This document shows positions 1 to 7,486 of a stretch of 14,656 nucleotides of DNA, one piece after another. Source of the stretch: Deltaproteobacteria bacterium (lineage in GTDB: Bacteria > Desulfobacterota > Desulfarculia > Adiutricales > Adiutricaceae). The stretch is from contig JAITJT010000293.1 of NCBI GenBank assembly GCA_031278795.1, positions 1 through 14,656 of the forward strand, written 5' to 3'. The position numbers and the translations under genes were made by a program. The notes below the pieces were generated by a model. That model was not told where the DNA came from, ran no database searches, and saw nothing but the letters and a program-made list of their open reading frames with translations. Position 1 is the first letter of the stretch, and every line of letters begins with the position of its first letter.

Positions 1-51
1 GAGGCTCTTAGCCTGGGGCGTAATCTATCAATACATAACCCAAAGTATTTA

Positions 52-87
52 TTTTCCAAGCAAAACGTAGCTGTTTTTTTTGGAAAA
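52..87. repeat. Long hairpin upstream of the aldo/keto reductase gene
   Basis: Bases 52-59 (TTTTCCAA) are perfectly complementary to 80-87 (TTGGAAAA). Inside them, 62-66 (AAAAC) pairs with 73-77 (GTTTT), closing a six-base loop at 67-72. Between the two stems lie one G-T wobble (60/79) and one mismatch (61/78). This gives one nearly continuous stem ending 22 bases before the ATG at 110. Neither strand has a clean T-tract directly after the stem, so it is not a textbook intrinsic terminator. It could be a leader structure, an operator, or the end of an upstream gene outside the window. Confidence 0.55.
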
Positions 88-109
88 CAAATGCCCAAAA
101 AGGACAAAG

Positions 110-1261
110 ATGATCTACAAAACTTTCAAGGAACTAACGCTTTCGGCGTTGGGTTTCGGCAACATGCGCCTCCCCACGCTCGAAGGCGGGGCCATAGACC
201 GAGATACGGCCCACAAGATGATCGCCTACGCCTATGATAACGGTGTTAACTATTTCGACACGGCCTACGGCTACCACGGAGGTGACTCGGAGCGCTTCAT
301 TGGAGAGTCTTTGAAGAGGTACCCTCGCGAGAGCTGGCATTTGGTGTCCAAGTTCCCGGGTTACGAGAAACGCACCGAGTGGAAGCCCCACGAGGTCTTC
401 CAGGAACAGCTGGACAAATGCCAGGTGGAGTACTTCGACCTCTACATGCTCCACAACGTCTACGAGCACAATTTGGAAACCTACCTGAACAAGGATTTCG
501 GCATTGTGGATGCCCTCCTTAAGGAGAAAGAGAGAGGGCGCATCCGGCACTTCGGCTTCTCCGTCCACGGGAGAACCGAGACCTTCCTGAAGTTCCTGGA
601 GGTCTACGCGGATATCATGGAGTTTTCCATGATAGAGCTTAACGCCCTGGACTGGAACCTCCAGGACGCCAAGGTAAAATACGAGGTTTTGAAGAGTAAG
701 GGTATCCCGATACTAGTCATGGAGCCCGTGCGTGGCGGGAAGCTCAGCTCTTTTTCAGCGGAAAACGAGGCTAAGCTTAAGGCCATGAGGCCGGATGAGA
801 GCATAGCCGCCTGGGCCTTCAGGTGGATTCAAACCTTAGATAGCGTCCTGGTTACCCTAAGCGGCATGACCACGGAAGAGCAGGTGGTGGACAACGTCAA
901 GACCTTCTCCCAGTACTTGCCCTTAAACCCCGAGGAGAAGGCCCTCTACGAGGAGGTGGTGGGCGCCTTGGCGGACTTCGTGCCCTGCACGCTGTGCCGC
1001 TACTGCATCCCGGACTGCCCCAAGAACCTGGACATCCCCACCTTCATCAAGCTCTACAACGACTGTCGGGTGGCCCCCTCAGGGATCGCCAAGATGGCCG
1101 TGGACGCCATGCGCCCCAGCGAGCGCCCCGGGATGTGCATTGAGTGCGGTAACTGCGTGGAGGTCTGCCCCCAGAGTATTGACATACCGGCCGCCTTGAA
1201 GGACCTTATGGAGATTATCGATAAGGTCCCTAGGTTCGTGCCCGCCAGGGAAGAGGACTGA
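110..1261 (+). CDS. Aldo/keto reductase with C-terminal two-[4Fe-4S] ferredoxin domain
   Basis: A 383-residue soluble oxidoreductase. The first ~290 residues are an aldo/keto reductase TIM barrel, which normally reduces carbonyls or oxidises alcohols with NAD(P)H. The expected catalytic tetrad is visible: Asp50 and Tyr55 in FDTAYGY, Lys81 in VSKFP and His115 in MLHN. The C-terminus carries two CX2CX2CX3CP motifs, Cys293/296/299/303 and Cys343/346/349/353, each expected to hold a [4Fe-4S] cluster. This fusion is common in anaerobes and suggests electron exchange with a ferredoxin-type partner; the substrate cannot be read from sequence. I chose the ATG at 110 because AGGA at 101-104 is a well-placed ribosome site and family members start there; the frame also opens with a TTG at 80 inside the upstream hairpin. 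It stands alone, 159 bases before the signalling genes. Confidence 0.9.
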   Translation: MIYKTFKELTLSALGFGNMRLPTLEGGAIDRDTAHKMIAYAYDNGVNYFDTAYGYHGGDSERFIGESLKRYPRESWHLVSKFPGYEKRTEWKPHEVFQEQLDKCQVEYFDLYMLHNVYEHNLETYLNKDFGIVDALLKEKERGRIRHFGFSVHGRTETFLKFLEVYADIMEFSMIELNALDWNLQDAKVKYEVLKSKGIPILVMEPVRGGKLSSFSAENEAKLKAMRPDESIAAWAFRWIQTLDSVLVTLSGMTTEEQVVDNVKTFSQYLPLNPEEKALYEEVVGALADFVPCTLCRYCIPDCPKNLDIPTFIKLYNDCRVAPSGIAKMAVDAMRPSERPGMCIECGNCVEVCPQSIDIPAALKDLMEIIDKVPRFVPAREED

Positions 1262-1369
1262 GCCTAATATCCTCTAAGATTAAGTTTGTCTTGACTTATC
1301 TAGCATTTGTCTGGCCTTATATAGCCTTAAAAGCCTTTGTCTTTTCTTTAGCCTTATAAATACTTAGGC

Positions 1370-1395
1370 GGAACGCCCTTTACATTGGGCGTTCC
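1370..1395 (+). terminator. Perfect 9-bp GC-rich hairpin between gene 1 and HD-GYP gene A
   Basis: GGAACGCCC (1370-1378) and GGGCGTTCC (1387-1395) form a perfect 9-bp stem around an eight-base loop, followed by ATCTTTTCC, a weak T-rich tail. It lies 108 bases after the reductase stop and 25 bases before the ATG of the next gene. A terminator for the reductase transcript is the simplest reading, but it could equally be a structured 5' leader of the HD-GYP gene, since it sits just upstream of that gene's ribosome site. Upstream (1314-1357) GCCTT recurs four times, with no clear role. Confidence 0.45.
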
Positions 1396-1420
1396 ATCTT
1401 TTCCGCTCAGAGGGAGCCCC

Positions 1421-2512
1421 ATGGCCAAAAAAGAAATCATGGTGGTGGATGACAATCTAGCCACCCTTAAACAAATAAGCTTCTTTTTGGGCGGACTCTA
1501 CGACTACACCCTGAAGACCTCAGGGGCCCAGGCCCTGGACTACTGCCAGGAGGACAGGCCGGATCTGGTGTTACTGGACATTGACATGCCGACCATGGAC
1601 GGCTTTGAGACCATATTCCGGCTCAAGCAGCTCCCCACCATGGCGGGTGTGCCCGTATTGTTCCTTAGCTCCAACACCACCTCGGAAACTGAGGTGAAGG
1701 CCTTGGAGTCGGGGGCTAGGGACTTCATCCACAAGCCAGTGGACGCGGCCATCCTCCTCCACCGCATAGCGCTTCACCTGGAGCTCTCCCAATACGAGAC
1801 CGACATGTCCCAGACCCGCCAGGAGCTGGAGAACAACATCGTGCTCTCCTTTGTGGATTTAGTGGAGAGTAAGGACAGCAACACAGGTGGCCACGTCATG
1901 CGGACCACCAAGTACCTGGATCTCCTGGGCCGCACCTTAATCGCCAAGGGGCTCTTTAAAGAGGAGCTCACCCCTGAGACCCTGGAGCTCATGGTGAAGG
2001 CCACACCTTTCCATGACATAGGAAAGATTGGCATATCCGACGTAATCTTGACTAAAAACGGGCCCCTCACTGCGGAAGAGTACGACGAGGTTAAGAACCA
2101 CACGGTCCTGGGGGGAAACTTCCTCAAGGGCATCTTCCAGAGGCTTCCGGATCAGGACTATCTGGAGATCGCCACCACCATGGCCCTGGGCCACCATGAG
2201 AACTGGGACGGCTCGGGCTACCCTAGGGGGCTCGCCAGAGAGGAGATACCTTTTAGCTGCAGGCTCTTATCGGTGGTGAACGTCTACGACGCCTGCTTAA
2301 CCGCCCGCATCTACCGCCCGGCCCTAAGCCACGAGGAGGCCTGCCGCATCATCTTAAACGGCACGGGCAGCTACTTCGACCCGGCCGTGGTGGACGCCTT
2401 CTTCCTCACCAGCCACATCTTTGGGGCCCTCAACCAGACCCAGACCTCCTTACCCATGTCCAGGAAGCGCAGCTTCAAGGACAAAAGGCAAAAGGAGCAA
2501 GTGACAATCTAG
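1421..2512 (+). CDS. Response regulator with HD-GYP domain (protein A), one metal ligand altered
   Basis: A 363-residue cytoplasmic response regulator. Residues ~4-120 form a receiver domain with acidic pair Asp10/Asp11, phospho-acceptor Asp53 in LLDIDMP and Lys105 in HKP. Residues ~140-330 form an HD-GYP domain, the family of cyclic-di-GMP phosphodiesterases: His198-Asp199 in FHDIGK, His227, His258-His259 and the GYP signature at 266-268 (HHENWDGSGYP). The position 28 residues after His259, aspartate in VADVYDA of the downstream paralogue and a metal ligand in characterised members, is Asn287 here (VVNVYDA). Catalysis may be weakened or the protein may act as a c-di-GMP or partner sensor; this is inference. 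The last ~30 residues are a polar, basic tail absent from the paralogue. ATG at 1421 follows AGAGGGAG at a good distance, so I prefer it to the TTG at 1385. It is 242 bases from paralogue B. Confidence 0.9.
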   Translation: MAKKEIMVVDDNLATLKQISFFLGGLYDYTLKTSGAQALDYCQEDRPDLVLLDIDMPTMDGFETIFRLKQLPTMAGVPVLFLSSNTTSETEVKALESGARDFIHKPVDAAILLHRIALHLELSQYETDMSQTRQELENNIVLSFVDLVESKDSNTGGHVMRTTKYLDLLGRTLIAKGLFKEELTPETLELMVKATPFHDIGKIGISDVILTKNGPLTAEEYDEVKNHTVLGGNFLKGIFQRLPDQDYLEIATTMALGHHENWDGSGYPRGLAREEIPFSCRLLSVVNVYDACLTARIYRPALSHEEACRIILNGTGSYFDPAVVDAFFLTSHIFGALNQTQTSLPMSRKRSFKDKRQKEQVTI

Positions 2513-2587
2513 TTGCCTTAGGCATAAACATAAAATTCTGTGGATATATTTAGTCTAAATATCAATGTTTGTTAGTTCATTTTTAGT

Positions 2588-2668
2588 TTAAAGGGCATCG
2601 CATGCATCTTTGGCTATCCCTTTAAGGGCTTCCACTGGCCTCTGGAGGCTCCCACAGGCCCTCTTCTA
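2588..2668 (+). other. Structured leader/spacer between the two HD-GYP genes
   Basis: TTAAAGGG (2588-2595) is a perfect complement of CCCTTTAA (2618-2625) across a 22-base loop. Just downstream, GGGCTT (2626-2631) can pair with AGGCCC around an inner GCCTC/GAGGC stem, followed by TCTTCT. The two structures may form a terminator for gene A or a leader for gene B. I saw no convincing sigma-70 promoter; a TATAAA at 2699-2704 lacks a good -35 partner. Confidence 0.3.
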
Positions 2669-2754
2669 GATCTCGTGTTAAATGGCCCATCTTTGTGGTA
2701 TAAAGGTGAAGATTTAGTTCCGATAATTGTTTTTGTTCTGGAGATTATTTAGTT

Positions 2755-3798
2755 TTGAAAGAAATTTTGGTCATAGACGACAACGACACCGTGCTGAAGC
2801 AGATAGCCAGTATCCTCTCCGGGCACTACGAGTACTCCCTGGTGCGCTCGGCGGACCAGGCGGTGAAGTACTGCTTGCGGGAAAGGCCCGATCTGGTGCT
2901 TCTGGATATAGAGATGCCCGGAAAGGACGGCTTCGAGTGCCTAAGGCTCTTAAAGCTCAACCCGGACATGGTGAGGGTGCCCATCATCTTCCTCACCAGC
3001 AAGCACGACCGTGAGACAGAGGTGAAGTGTCTCCAGAGCGGGGCCAGGGACTTCATCAGGAAGCCTGCCGAGAAAAACATCCTGCTCCATAGGCTGGAGA
3101 CCCATCTGAGCATTGCCGACTTCCAAGGCAAGCTCTCCAAGTCCGTGGTGACCATGTCCAATATCCTAGGCATATCAGTGGCCGAGCTCATTGAGTGCCG
3201 GGACGAGAACACCGGGGGGCACGTCATCCGCACCAGCCTCTACGTGGAGATCCTGGGGAAGGACCTTCTGGAGCGGAACGTCTTCGAGTACGAGCTTAAC
3301 GAGGTGAACCTGGAGCTCATAGTGAGGGCAGCGCCGCTTCACGACATAGGTAAGATCTCCATAAGCGACAAGATACTCCTTAAGCGCGGAAAGCTAGACC
3401 AAGAGGAGTTCAGCATCATGAAGGGGCACGCGGCCATAGGGGCCAATATCCTGGAGCATATGTACAAGCGCACCCCCACCCAGGACTACCTCAAGTACGC
3501 GGCCCTAATAGCCTCCTCCCACCACGAGCGCTACGATGGTCACGGCTATCCCTACTCTCTGAAGGGCGACCAGATACCCCTCTCCGGAAGGATAATGGCC
3601 GTGGCCGACGTCTATGACGCGCTTGTGGCCAACCGGGTGTACCGGGACGGGCGTCCCCACGGAGAGGCGGCGCAGATTATCTACGAGGGTAACGACACCC
3701 AGTTCGACCCCAGGGTGGTGGAGGCCTTTGAGAGGTGCGAGGAGCACTTCAAGGAGATTAGCTCCCAAAAAGATTTCAAGAAACTGGCGCATTTGTGA
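2755..3798 (+). CDS. Response regulator with HD-GYP domain (protein B), probable c-di-GMP phosphodiesterase
   Basis: A 347-residue cytoplasmic regulator with the same layout as protein A. The receiver (residues ~2-120) has Asp8/Asp9, phospho-acceptor Asp51 in VLLDIEMP and Lys103 in RKP. The HD-GYP domain (~140-330) shows His196-Asp197 in LHDIGK, His225, His256-His257, GYP at 264-266 and Asp285 in VADVYDAL, so the metal-binding set looks complete. It should hydrolyse cyclic-di-GMP when switched by phosphorylation of Asp51. The start is an uncommon TTG at 2755: the receiver begins immediately (KEILVIDDN) and no in-frame ATG suits, though GGAG at 2740-2743 is rather far away at 11 bases. Its stop lies 14 bases before the V4R gene, so the two are probably co-transcribed. 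It aligns with protein A along its whole length, suggesting tandem duplication. Confidence 0.9.
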   Translation: MKEILVIDDNDTVLKQIASILSGHYEYSLVRSADQAVKYCLRERPDLVLLDIEMPGKDGFECLRLLKLNPDMVRVPIIFLTSKHDRETEVKCLQSGARDFIRKPAEKNILLHRLETHLSIADFQGKLSKSVVTMSNILGISVAELIECRDENTGGHVIRTSLYVEILGKDLLERNVFEYELNEVNLELIVRAAPLHDIGKISISDKILLKRGKLDQEEFSIMKGHAAIGANILEHMYKRTPTQDYLKYAALIASSHHERYDGHGYPYSLKGDQIPLSGRIMAVADVYDALVANRVYRDGRPHGEAAQIIYEGNDTQFDPRVVEAFERCEEHFKEISSQKDFKKLAHL

Positions 3799-3812
3799 GG
3801 AGTTTAGAATTC

Positions 3813-4358
3813 ATGGAAAATATCTTTAAGTCTGGGAAGAAACACAGCGTGTTCCACTGGGAGGACCTGGGTGACATAAAGGAAGGCCGGGGCGATCTGG
3901 GGGAATACATGCCAGTCTTGGTCTATAGGCTCATGCAGTACACTATGCTGGATGCCCTCTCCCAGGGAATGGGGGAAGATGAGGCCAATCTCTATTTCAA
4001 GAAGGCCGGATACCTGGCCGGTAGGGAGTTCACCAAGAACCTTCTTAACACAAGCCTACCCCTCAAGGAGTTCGTGGCCGATCTGCAGCAGAAGCTAAGG
4101 GAGTTAAAGATCTGCATCTTCCGCATAGAGCAGCTGGACACCGACCAAGGCGACTTGGTGGTCACAGCCGCCCAGGATCTGGACTGCTCCGGCATCCCCA
4201 CCACCAACGAGACGGTGTGCAAATACGACGAGGGCTTCATCTCCGGCATATTCAGCTCTTACTTCCAGAAACCCTATGACGTGGTGGAGGTGGACTGCTG
4301 GGCCAACGGCAACCGGGTCTGCCGCTTCAAGGGCGGGCCTGTGAAAGAGGGCAAGTAG
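3813..4358 (+). CDS. V4R (4-vinyl reductase fold) domain sensor protein
   Basis: A 181-residue soluble protein without signal peptide or membrane segment. Residues ~30-175 match the V4R domain, a small-molecule or metal-binding fold named after a bacteriochlorophyll reductase and often used as a sensor. Visible family features are the GEYMPVLVYRL and AGYLAGREF helices and the cysteine-bearing C-terminal half: Cys125 in DCSG, Cys136 in VCKYDEG, Cys162 in DCWANG and Cys170 in VCRF. These four cysteines could bind a metal or react with a ligand (inference). It sits 14 bases after HD-GYP gene B and 13 bases before the hybrid kinase, which has no obvious sensor domain of its own, so it is the likely input subunit. 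ATG 3813 is preceded by GAGGAG (3797-3802) at a slightly long spacing; a GTG at 3795 overlapping the previous stop would add six residues. The ligand is unknown. Confidence 0.8.
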   Translation: MENIFKSGKKHSVFHWEDLGDIKEGRGDLGEYMPVLVYRLMQYTMLDALSQGMGEDEANLYFKKAGYLAGREFTKNLLNTSLPLKEFVADLQQKLRELKICIFRIEQLDTDQGDLVVTAAQDLDCSGIPTTNETVCKYDEGFISGIFSSYFQKPYDVVEVDCWANGNRVCRFKGGPVKEGK

Positions 4359-4371
4359 AATCAAGAATTTT

Positions 4372-6699
4372 ATGGAACAGTTTGATAACACAGCTTCTGT
4401 TAATAACCAGGCGGCATCGGCGGATGCCATCTGCGAGTTGCTTTTTGAGTACCTCAGGGACGTAATATACAATCCCACCAAGGCCAAGCTCGATCCGGAC
4501 GCCCTCAGCGGGAAGTTTAGGGACTTGGGCCTGGGTCTCATGTTCATAGCCGACTGCCTCTCCGAGACCAGGGATTTCGCCAACGCCTTAGCCAAGGGGG
4601 ACCTCAAGGCCAAGATGCCCGGGGCTGGTAATGAGATTGCCGCCCCCCTCAAGACCCTCTATTCAGCCTTAAAGCACCTCACCTGGCAGGCCAATGAGAT
4701 AGCCGCCGGGGACTACTCCCAGCGGGTGGATTTCATGGGAGAGTTCGCGGACGCCTTTAACGATATGATACTTCAGCTAGACGAGCGCAACCGTGAGCTG
4801 GTCATGTCCAAGCTAACCGCCGAGGCCACCTCTAAAGCCAAGAGCTCCTTTCTCACCAAGGTGAGCCAGGAGATGAGAACCCCTCTGAACGCTATCTTGG
4901 GCCTCTCCGCCGTGGAGCTGCAGAAGGACCTCCCCACCCTCACTAGGCTGAATTTGGAGAAGATCTGGAACGCTGGTTCCAGCCTCTTACGTATTGTCTC
5001 GGACATATTGGATATCTCCAGGGCCGAGTCCGGTAACTTTGAGATAATCCCGGTGGACTACAGCCTCATGGAGCTGGCTAAGGATTTGGTGCAGGTGAAC
5101 ATCGTGCGCATAGGCACCAAGGACATAAGTTTCGAGCTGGAGATGGACCCCACCATCCCCCAGAGGCTCTCCGGTGACTCCCTACGGGTTAAGCAGATCT
5201 TAAACAACGTGCTCTCCAACGCCTTCAAGTACACGGACCGCGGCAAGGTGCGCTTCGCCATCAGCTGGGAGCGGGAGGGTGACAACGCCCAGATAAGGTT
5301 CCAGGTATCAGACAGCGGAAGGGGCATAAACCCTGAAGACCTCCAAACCCTCTTCACCAATAACCAAGAGATAAACTCCGATGCCAACCGCTATGTGGAA
5401 GGAACGGGCCTTGGCCTTTCCATCACCAAGTATTTGGTGGATCTAATGGGAGGCTCCATAATCGCCGAGTCCGTCTACGGCCAGGGGAGCACCTTCACGG
5501 TCACACTTCCCCAGAAGATAATAGCCGAGGAGCCCATAGGTGAGAGAGCGGCCACTGACTTTGAGAGCTTCCGCTCCATAGACAAGGGCCTCAGCGTGGA
5601 GGGAAACCTCGCCAGAACCCCCATGCCCTACGGCCGGGTGCTCCTGGTGGACGACGTGCCCACTAATCTAGACGTGGCCGAGGGCCTACTCTCCCCCTAC
5701 GGGCTCAAGGTGACAATCGCCACCAGCGGCATAGAGGCCATAGAAAAGATCTCCGCCATCAAGGATAAAGACCCCTCTCACCTGAAATACGACATAATAT
5801 TCATGGACCACATGATGCCCGGCATGGACGGAGTGGAGGCCACCCGCCTCATCCGCTCCAACATCAAGACCGACTACGCCAAGCATGTGCCCATCATTGC
5901 CTTCACGGCCAACGCCATACCCGGAACCGCCAAGTATTTCCTGGAAAGCGGCTTCACGGGCTATCTTCCCAAACCCATAGACATAGTCCAGCTGGACGCT
6001 GTCCTAAACAAGTGGGTAAGGAAAAAGGAGAGGGAATCGGTTCCGGCGGTGAAGGTGGTGGAGGATCAACCTAGCTCCAGCGACAGGCCCCTCTTAGGGA
6101 TAAAAATAGAAGGGCTCGACGTGGAAACAGGCATAAGGCGCTACGGAAAAGAGGACAAGTATATAAAGATCCTTAAATCCTACGTGCTCCACACGCCCAA
6201 GCTCTTGGAAACCATAAAGGCCACGGCCAGGTCCTCCTTTAAGGACTACGCGGTGGCGGTTCACGGCCTCAAGGGCTCCAGCTACGGCATATCCGCCAAT
6301 CTGGTGGGGGACATGGCGGCATCTCTGGAGCACATGGCCAAGGAGGGGAAAAGCGACAATTTCGCGGACACCCATCTCTCGCTTTTGGAGATGACCAAGA
6401 AGCTCATAGAGGATCTAAATAAGTTTCTTTCTAGCTATGATCAAAACAAGTCCAAGAGCGTGGTGAAGGACATGCGAAAAAGCCCGGACAAAGACCTTCT
6501 GCAGATGCTACTCGAGGTCTCCAAAAGGGGAAAGACCTCCCGCATGGAGGACATCTTAAGCCAGCTGGAGCTCTTTGACTATGAGAGGGACTCGGACTTG
6601 GTTCCCTATCTTAGGGAGCAGATGGAAAACTTCGACTACCCGCAGATATGTGACAAGCTCTGTCAGTATCTTGGCCAGACCCACCCCAGATTCACTTGA
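4372..6699 (+). CDS. Soluble hybrid histidine kinase (HAMP-like, HisKA, HATPase, receiver, HPt) with Gln at the H-box
   Basis: A 775-residue cytoplasmic protein; no membrane segment is seen. Residues ~62-140 resemble one or two HAMP-like units, followed by a coiled linker. HisKA (~155-222) has the motif SQEMRTPLNA: the normally invariant phospho-accepting His is Gln166 (codon CAG at 4867-4869). The ATPase domain (~265-380) looks intact, with Asn279/Asn283, DSGRGI at 314-319 and GTGLGL at 344-349. A receiver (~421-550) carries Asp427/Asp428, phospho-site Asp479 in FMDHMMP and Lys534. An HPt domain (~582-685) keeps His631 in VHGLKGSS. An ~85-residue helical tail follows. ATP binding without the usual phospho-site suggests a pseudokinase-like scaffold, heterodimer with another kinase, or relay fed from outside; alternatively this is one inactivating mutation. 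Output is probably the two HD-GYP regulators. The ribosome site is weak, so translation may be coupled to the V4R gene. The 3' end overlaps truA by 8 bases. Confidence 0.9.
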   Translation: MEQFDNTASVNNQAASADAICELLFEYLRDVIYNPTKAKLDPDALSGKFRDLGLGLMFIADCLSETRDFANALAKGDLKAKMPGAGNEIAAPLKTLYSALKHLTWQANEIAAGDYSQRVDFMGEFADAFNDMILQLDERNRELVMSKLTAEATSKAKSSFLTKVSQEMRTPLNAILGLSAVELQKDLPTLTRLNLEKIWNAGSSLLRIVSDILDISRAESGNFEIIPVDYSLMELAKDLVQVNIVRIGTKDISFELEMDPTIPQRLSGDSLRVKQILNNVLSNAFKYTDRGKVRFAISWEREGDNAQIRFQVSDSGRGINPEDLQTLFTNNQEINSDANRYVEGTGLGLSITKYLVDLMGGSIIAESVYGQGSTFTVTLPQKIIAEEPIGERAATDFESFRSIDKGLSVEGNLARTPMPYGRVLLVDDVPTNLDVAEGLLSPYGLKVTIATSGIEAIEKISAIKDKDPSHLKYDIIFMDHMMPGMDGVEATRLIRSNIKTDYAKHVPIIAFTANAIPGTAKYFLESGFTGYLPKPIDIVQLDAVLNKWVRKKERESVPAVKVVEDQPSSSDRPLLGIKIEGLDVETGIRRYGKEDKYIKILKSYVLHTPKLLETIKATARSSFKDYAVAVHGLKGSSYGISANLVGDMAASLEHMAKEGKSDNFADTHLSLLEMTKKLIEDLNKFLSSYDQNKSKSVVKDMRKSPDKDLLQMLLEVSKRGKTSRMEDILSQLELFDYERDSDLVPYLREQMENFDYPQICDKLCQYLGQTHPRFT

Positions 6700-7486
6700 G
6701 CCTCAAGATTTCTTTTGGCTCATAATAGGACTCTTCCAGAGAAAGCCCCCGGGAGGGGGCAGTCTGCCCCGCCCTGGGGCGCATCTTACCCTCAATAATC
6801 TTCCTGAACGCCTCCCCGTCCATCTTTCCCTTTCCTATTTCCCACAGTGTTCCCGCGATGGATCTCATCATGTGTCTTAAAAACCCTGAGCCTCTCACCT
6901 CGAGCCTTACTATCTCCGGAGAGGGTTGGTAAATACGCGCTGAAAATATCTCCCTAACAGAGCTCTTGGACTCGGATCCCGTGCTTTGGAAACAGAGGAA
7001 GTCCTTTTCCCCCACCAGGTGCAAAAGGGCCTCCTCCACCTTAGCCCAGTCTAAATTAGGCCCCACCCACCAGGCCCTCCAGTCAAACATAGGGTTCCTG
7101 GTCACACTTGTGAGGTAGTCGTAGCAGTATTTTTTCCCAGTTGAGCTGAAGCGCGCGTGAAAATCCAAAGGCACCTCCTCAGCCGCGAGTACGGCGATCG
7201 CGGAAGGCAAATTACGGTTAGTCCCCCTCACGATATCCCTGGGGCTTCTTTGGGAGTGGGTAAGAAAGGAGGCCACCTGGCCGCTGGCGTGAACGCCAGC
7301 GTCCGTGCGGCCGCTACCAAAGACGACCACCCGGTGGCCGCAGACCGCGCCAATGGCATCCTCTAGGAGCTCTTGGATAGTGAGGCCGTTTTCCTGGCGC
7401 TGCCAGCCGCACAAGCCGGTTCCCCTGTACGCCACCTTGAGTTTGAAGTTGCGCTGGGGTGGATTTGTTGATTCCGTTAGAGTCAC
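6692..7486 (-). CDS. truA: tRNA pseudouridine(38-40) synthase TruA
   Basis: A 264-residue enzyme that converts uridines 38-40 of the tRNA anticodon arm to pseudouridine. The catalytic aspartate is in the family signature GSGRTDAGVHA (Asp62), preceded by the N-terminal core VAYRGTGLCGWQRQ and followed by the conserved C-terminal RGSGFLRHMMR. Length is typical for the family. The frame extends upstream to a TTG at 7504, but I chose GTG 7486 because AGAGG lies six bases before it and the extra residues are not part of the fold. It converges with the hybrid kinase gene: the two stops overlap by 8 bases, so neither has a separate terminator. Housekeeping gene, functionally unrelated to the neighbours. 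Upstream is an AT-rich 480-base space. Confidence 0.93.
   Translation of the reverse strand: MTLTESTNPPQRNFKLKVAYRGTGLCGWQRQENGLTIQELLEDAIGAVCGHRVVVFGSGRTDAGVHASGQVASFLTHSQRSPRDIVRGTNRNLPSAIAVLAAEEVPLDFHARFSSTGKKYCYDYLTSVTRNPMFDWRAWWVGPNLDWAKVEEALLHLVGEKDFLCFQSTGSESKSSVREIFSARIYQPSPEIVRLEVRGSGFLRHMMRSIAGTLWEIGKGKMDGEAFRKIIEGKMRPRAGQTAPSRGLSLEESYYEPKEILRLK

Noticed and set aside
134..568. Long - strand open frame inside the aldo/keto reductase gene
   Set aside because: It lies antisense to a gene with complete catalytic motifs, has no recognisable domain, and is explained by GC-rich codon bias.
1291..1322. Possible sigma-70 promoter with TTGACT and TTATAT
   Set aside because: The spacing between the boxes is about 20 bases, too long for a confident call.
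2727..3014. Second + strand frame overlapping the start of HD-GYP gene B
   Set aside because: Arginine- and glycine-rich out-of-frame translation of the receiver domain; the receiver motifs lie in the frame starting at 2755.
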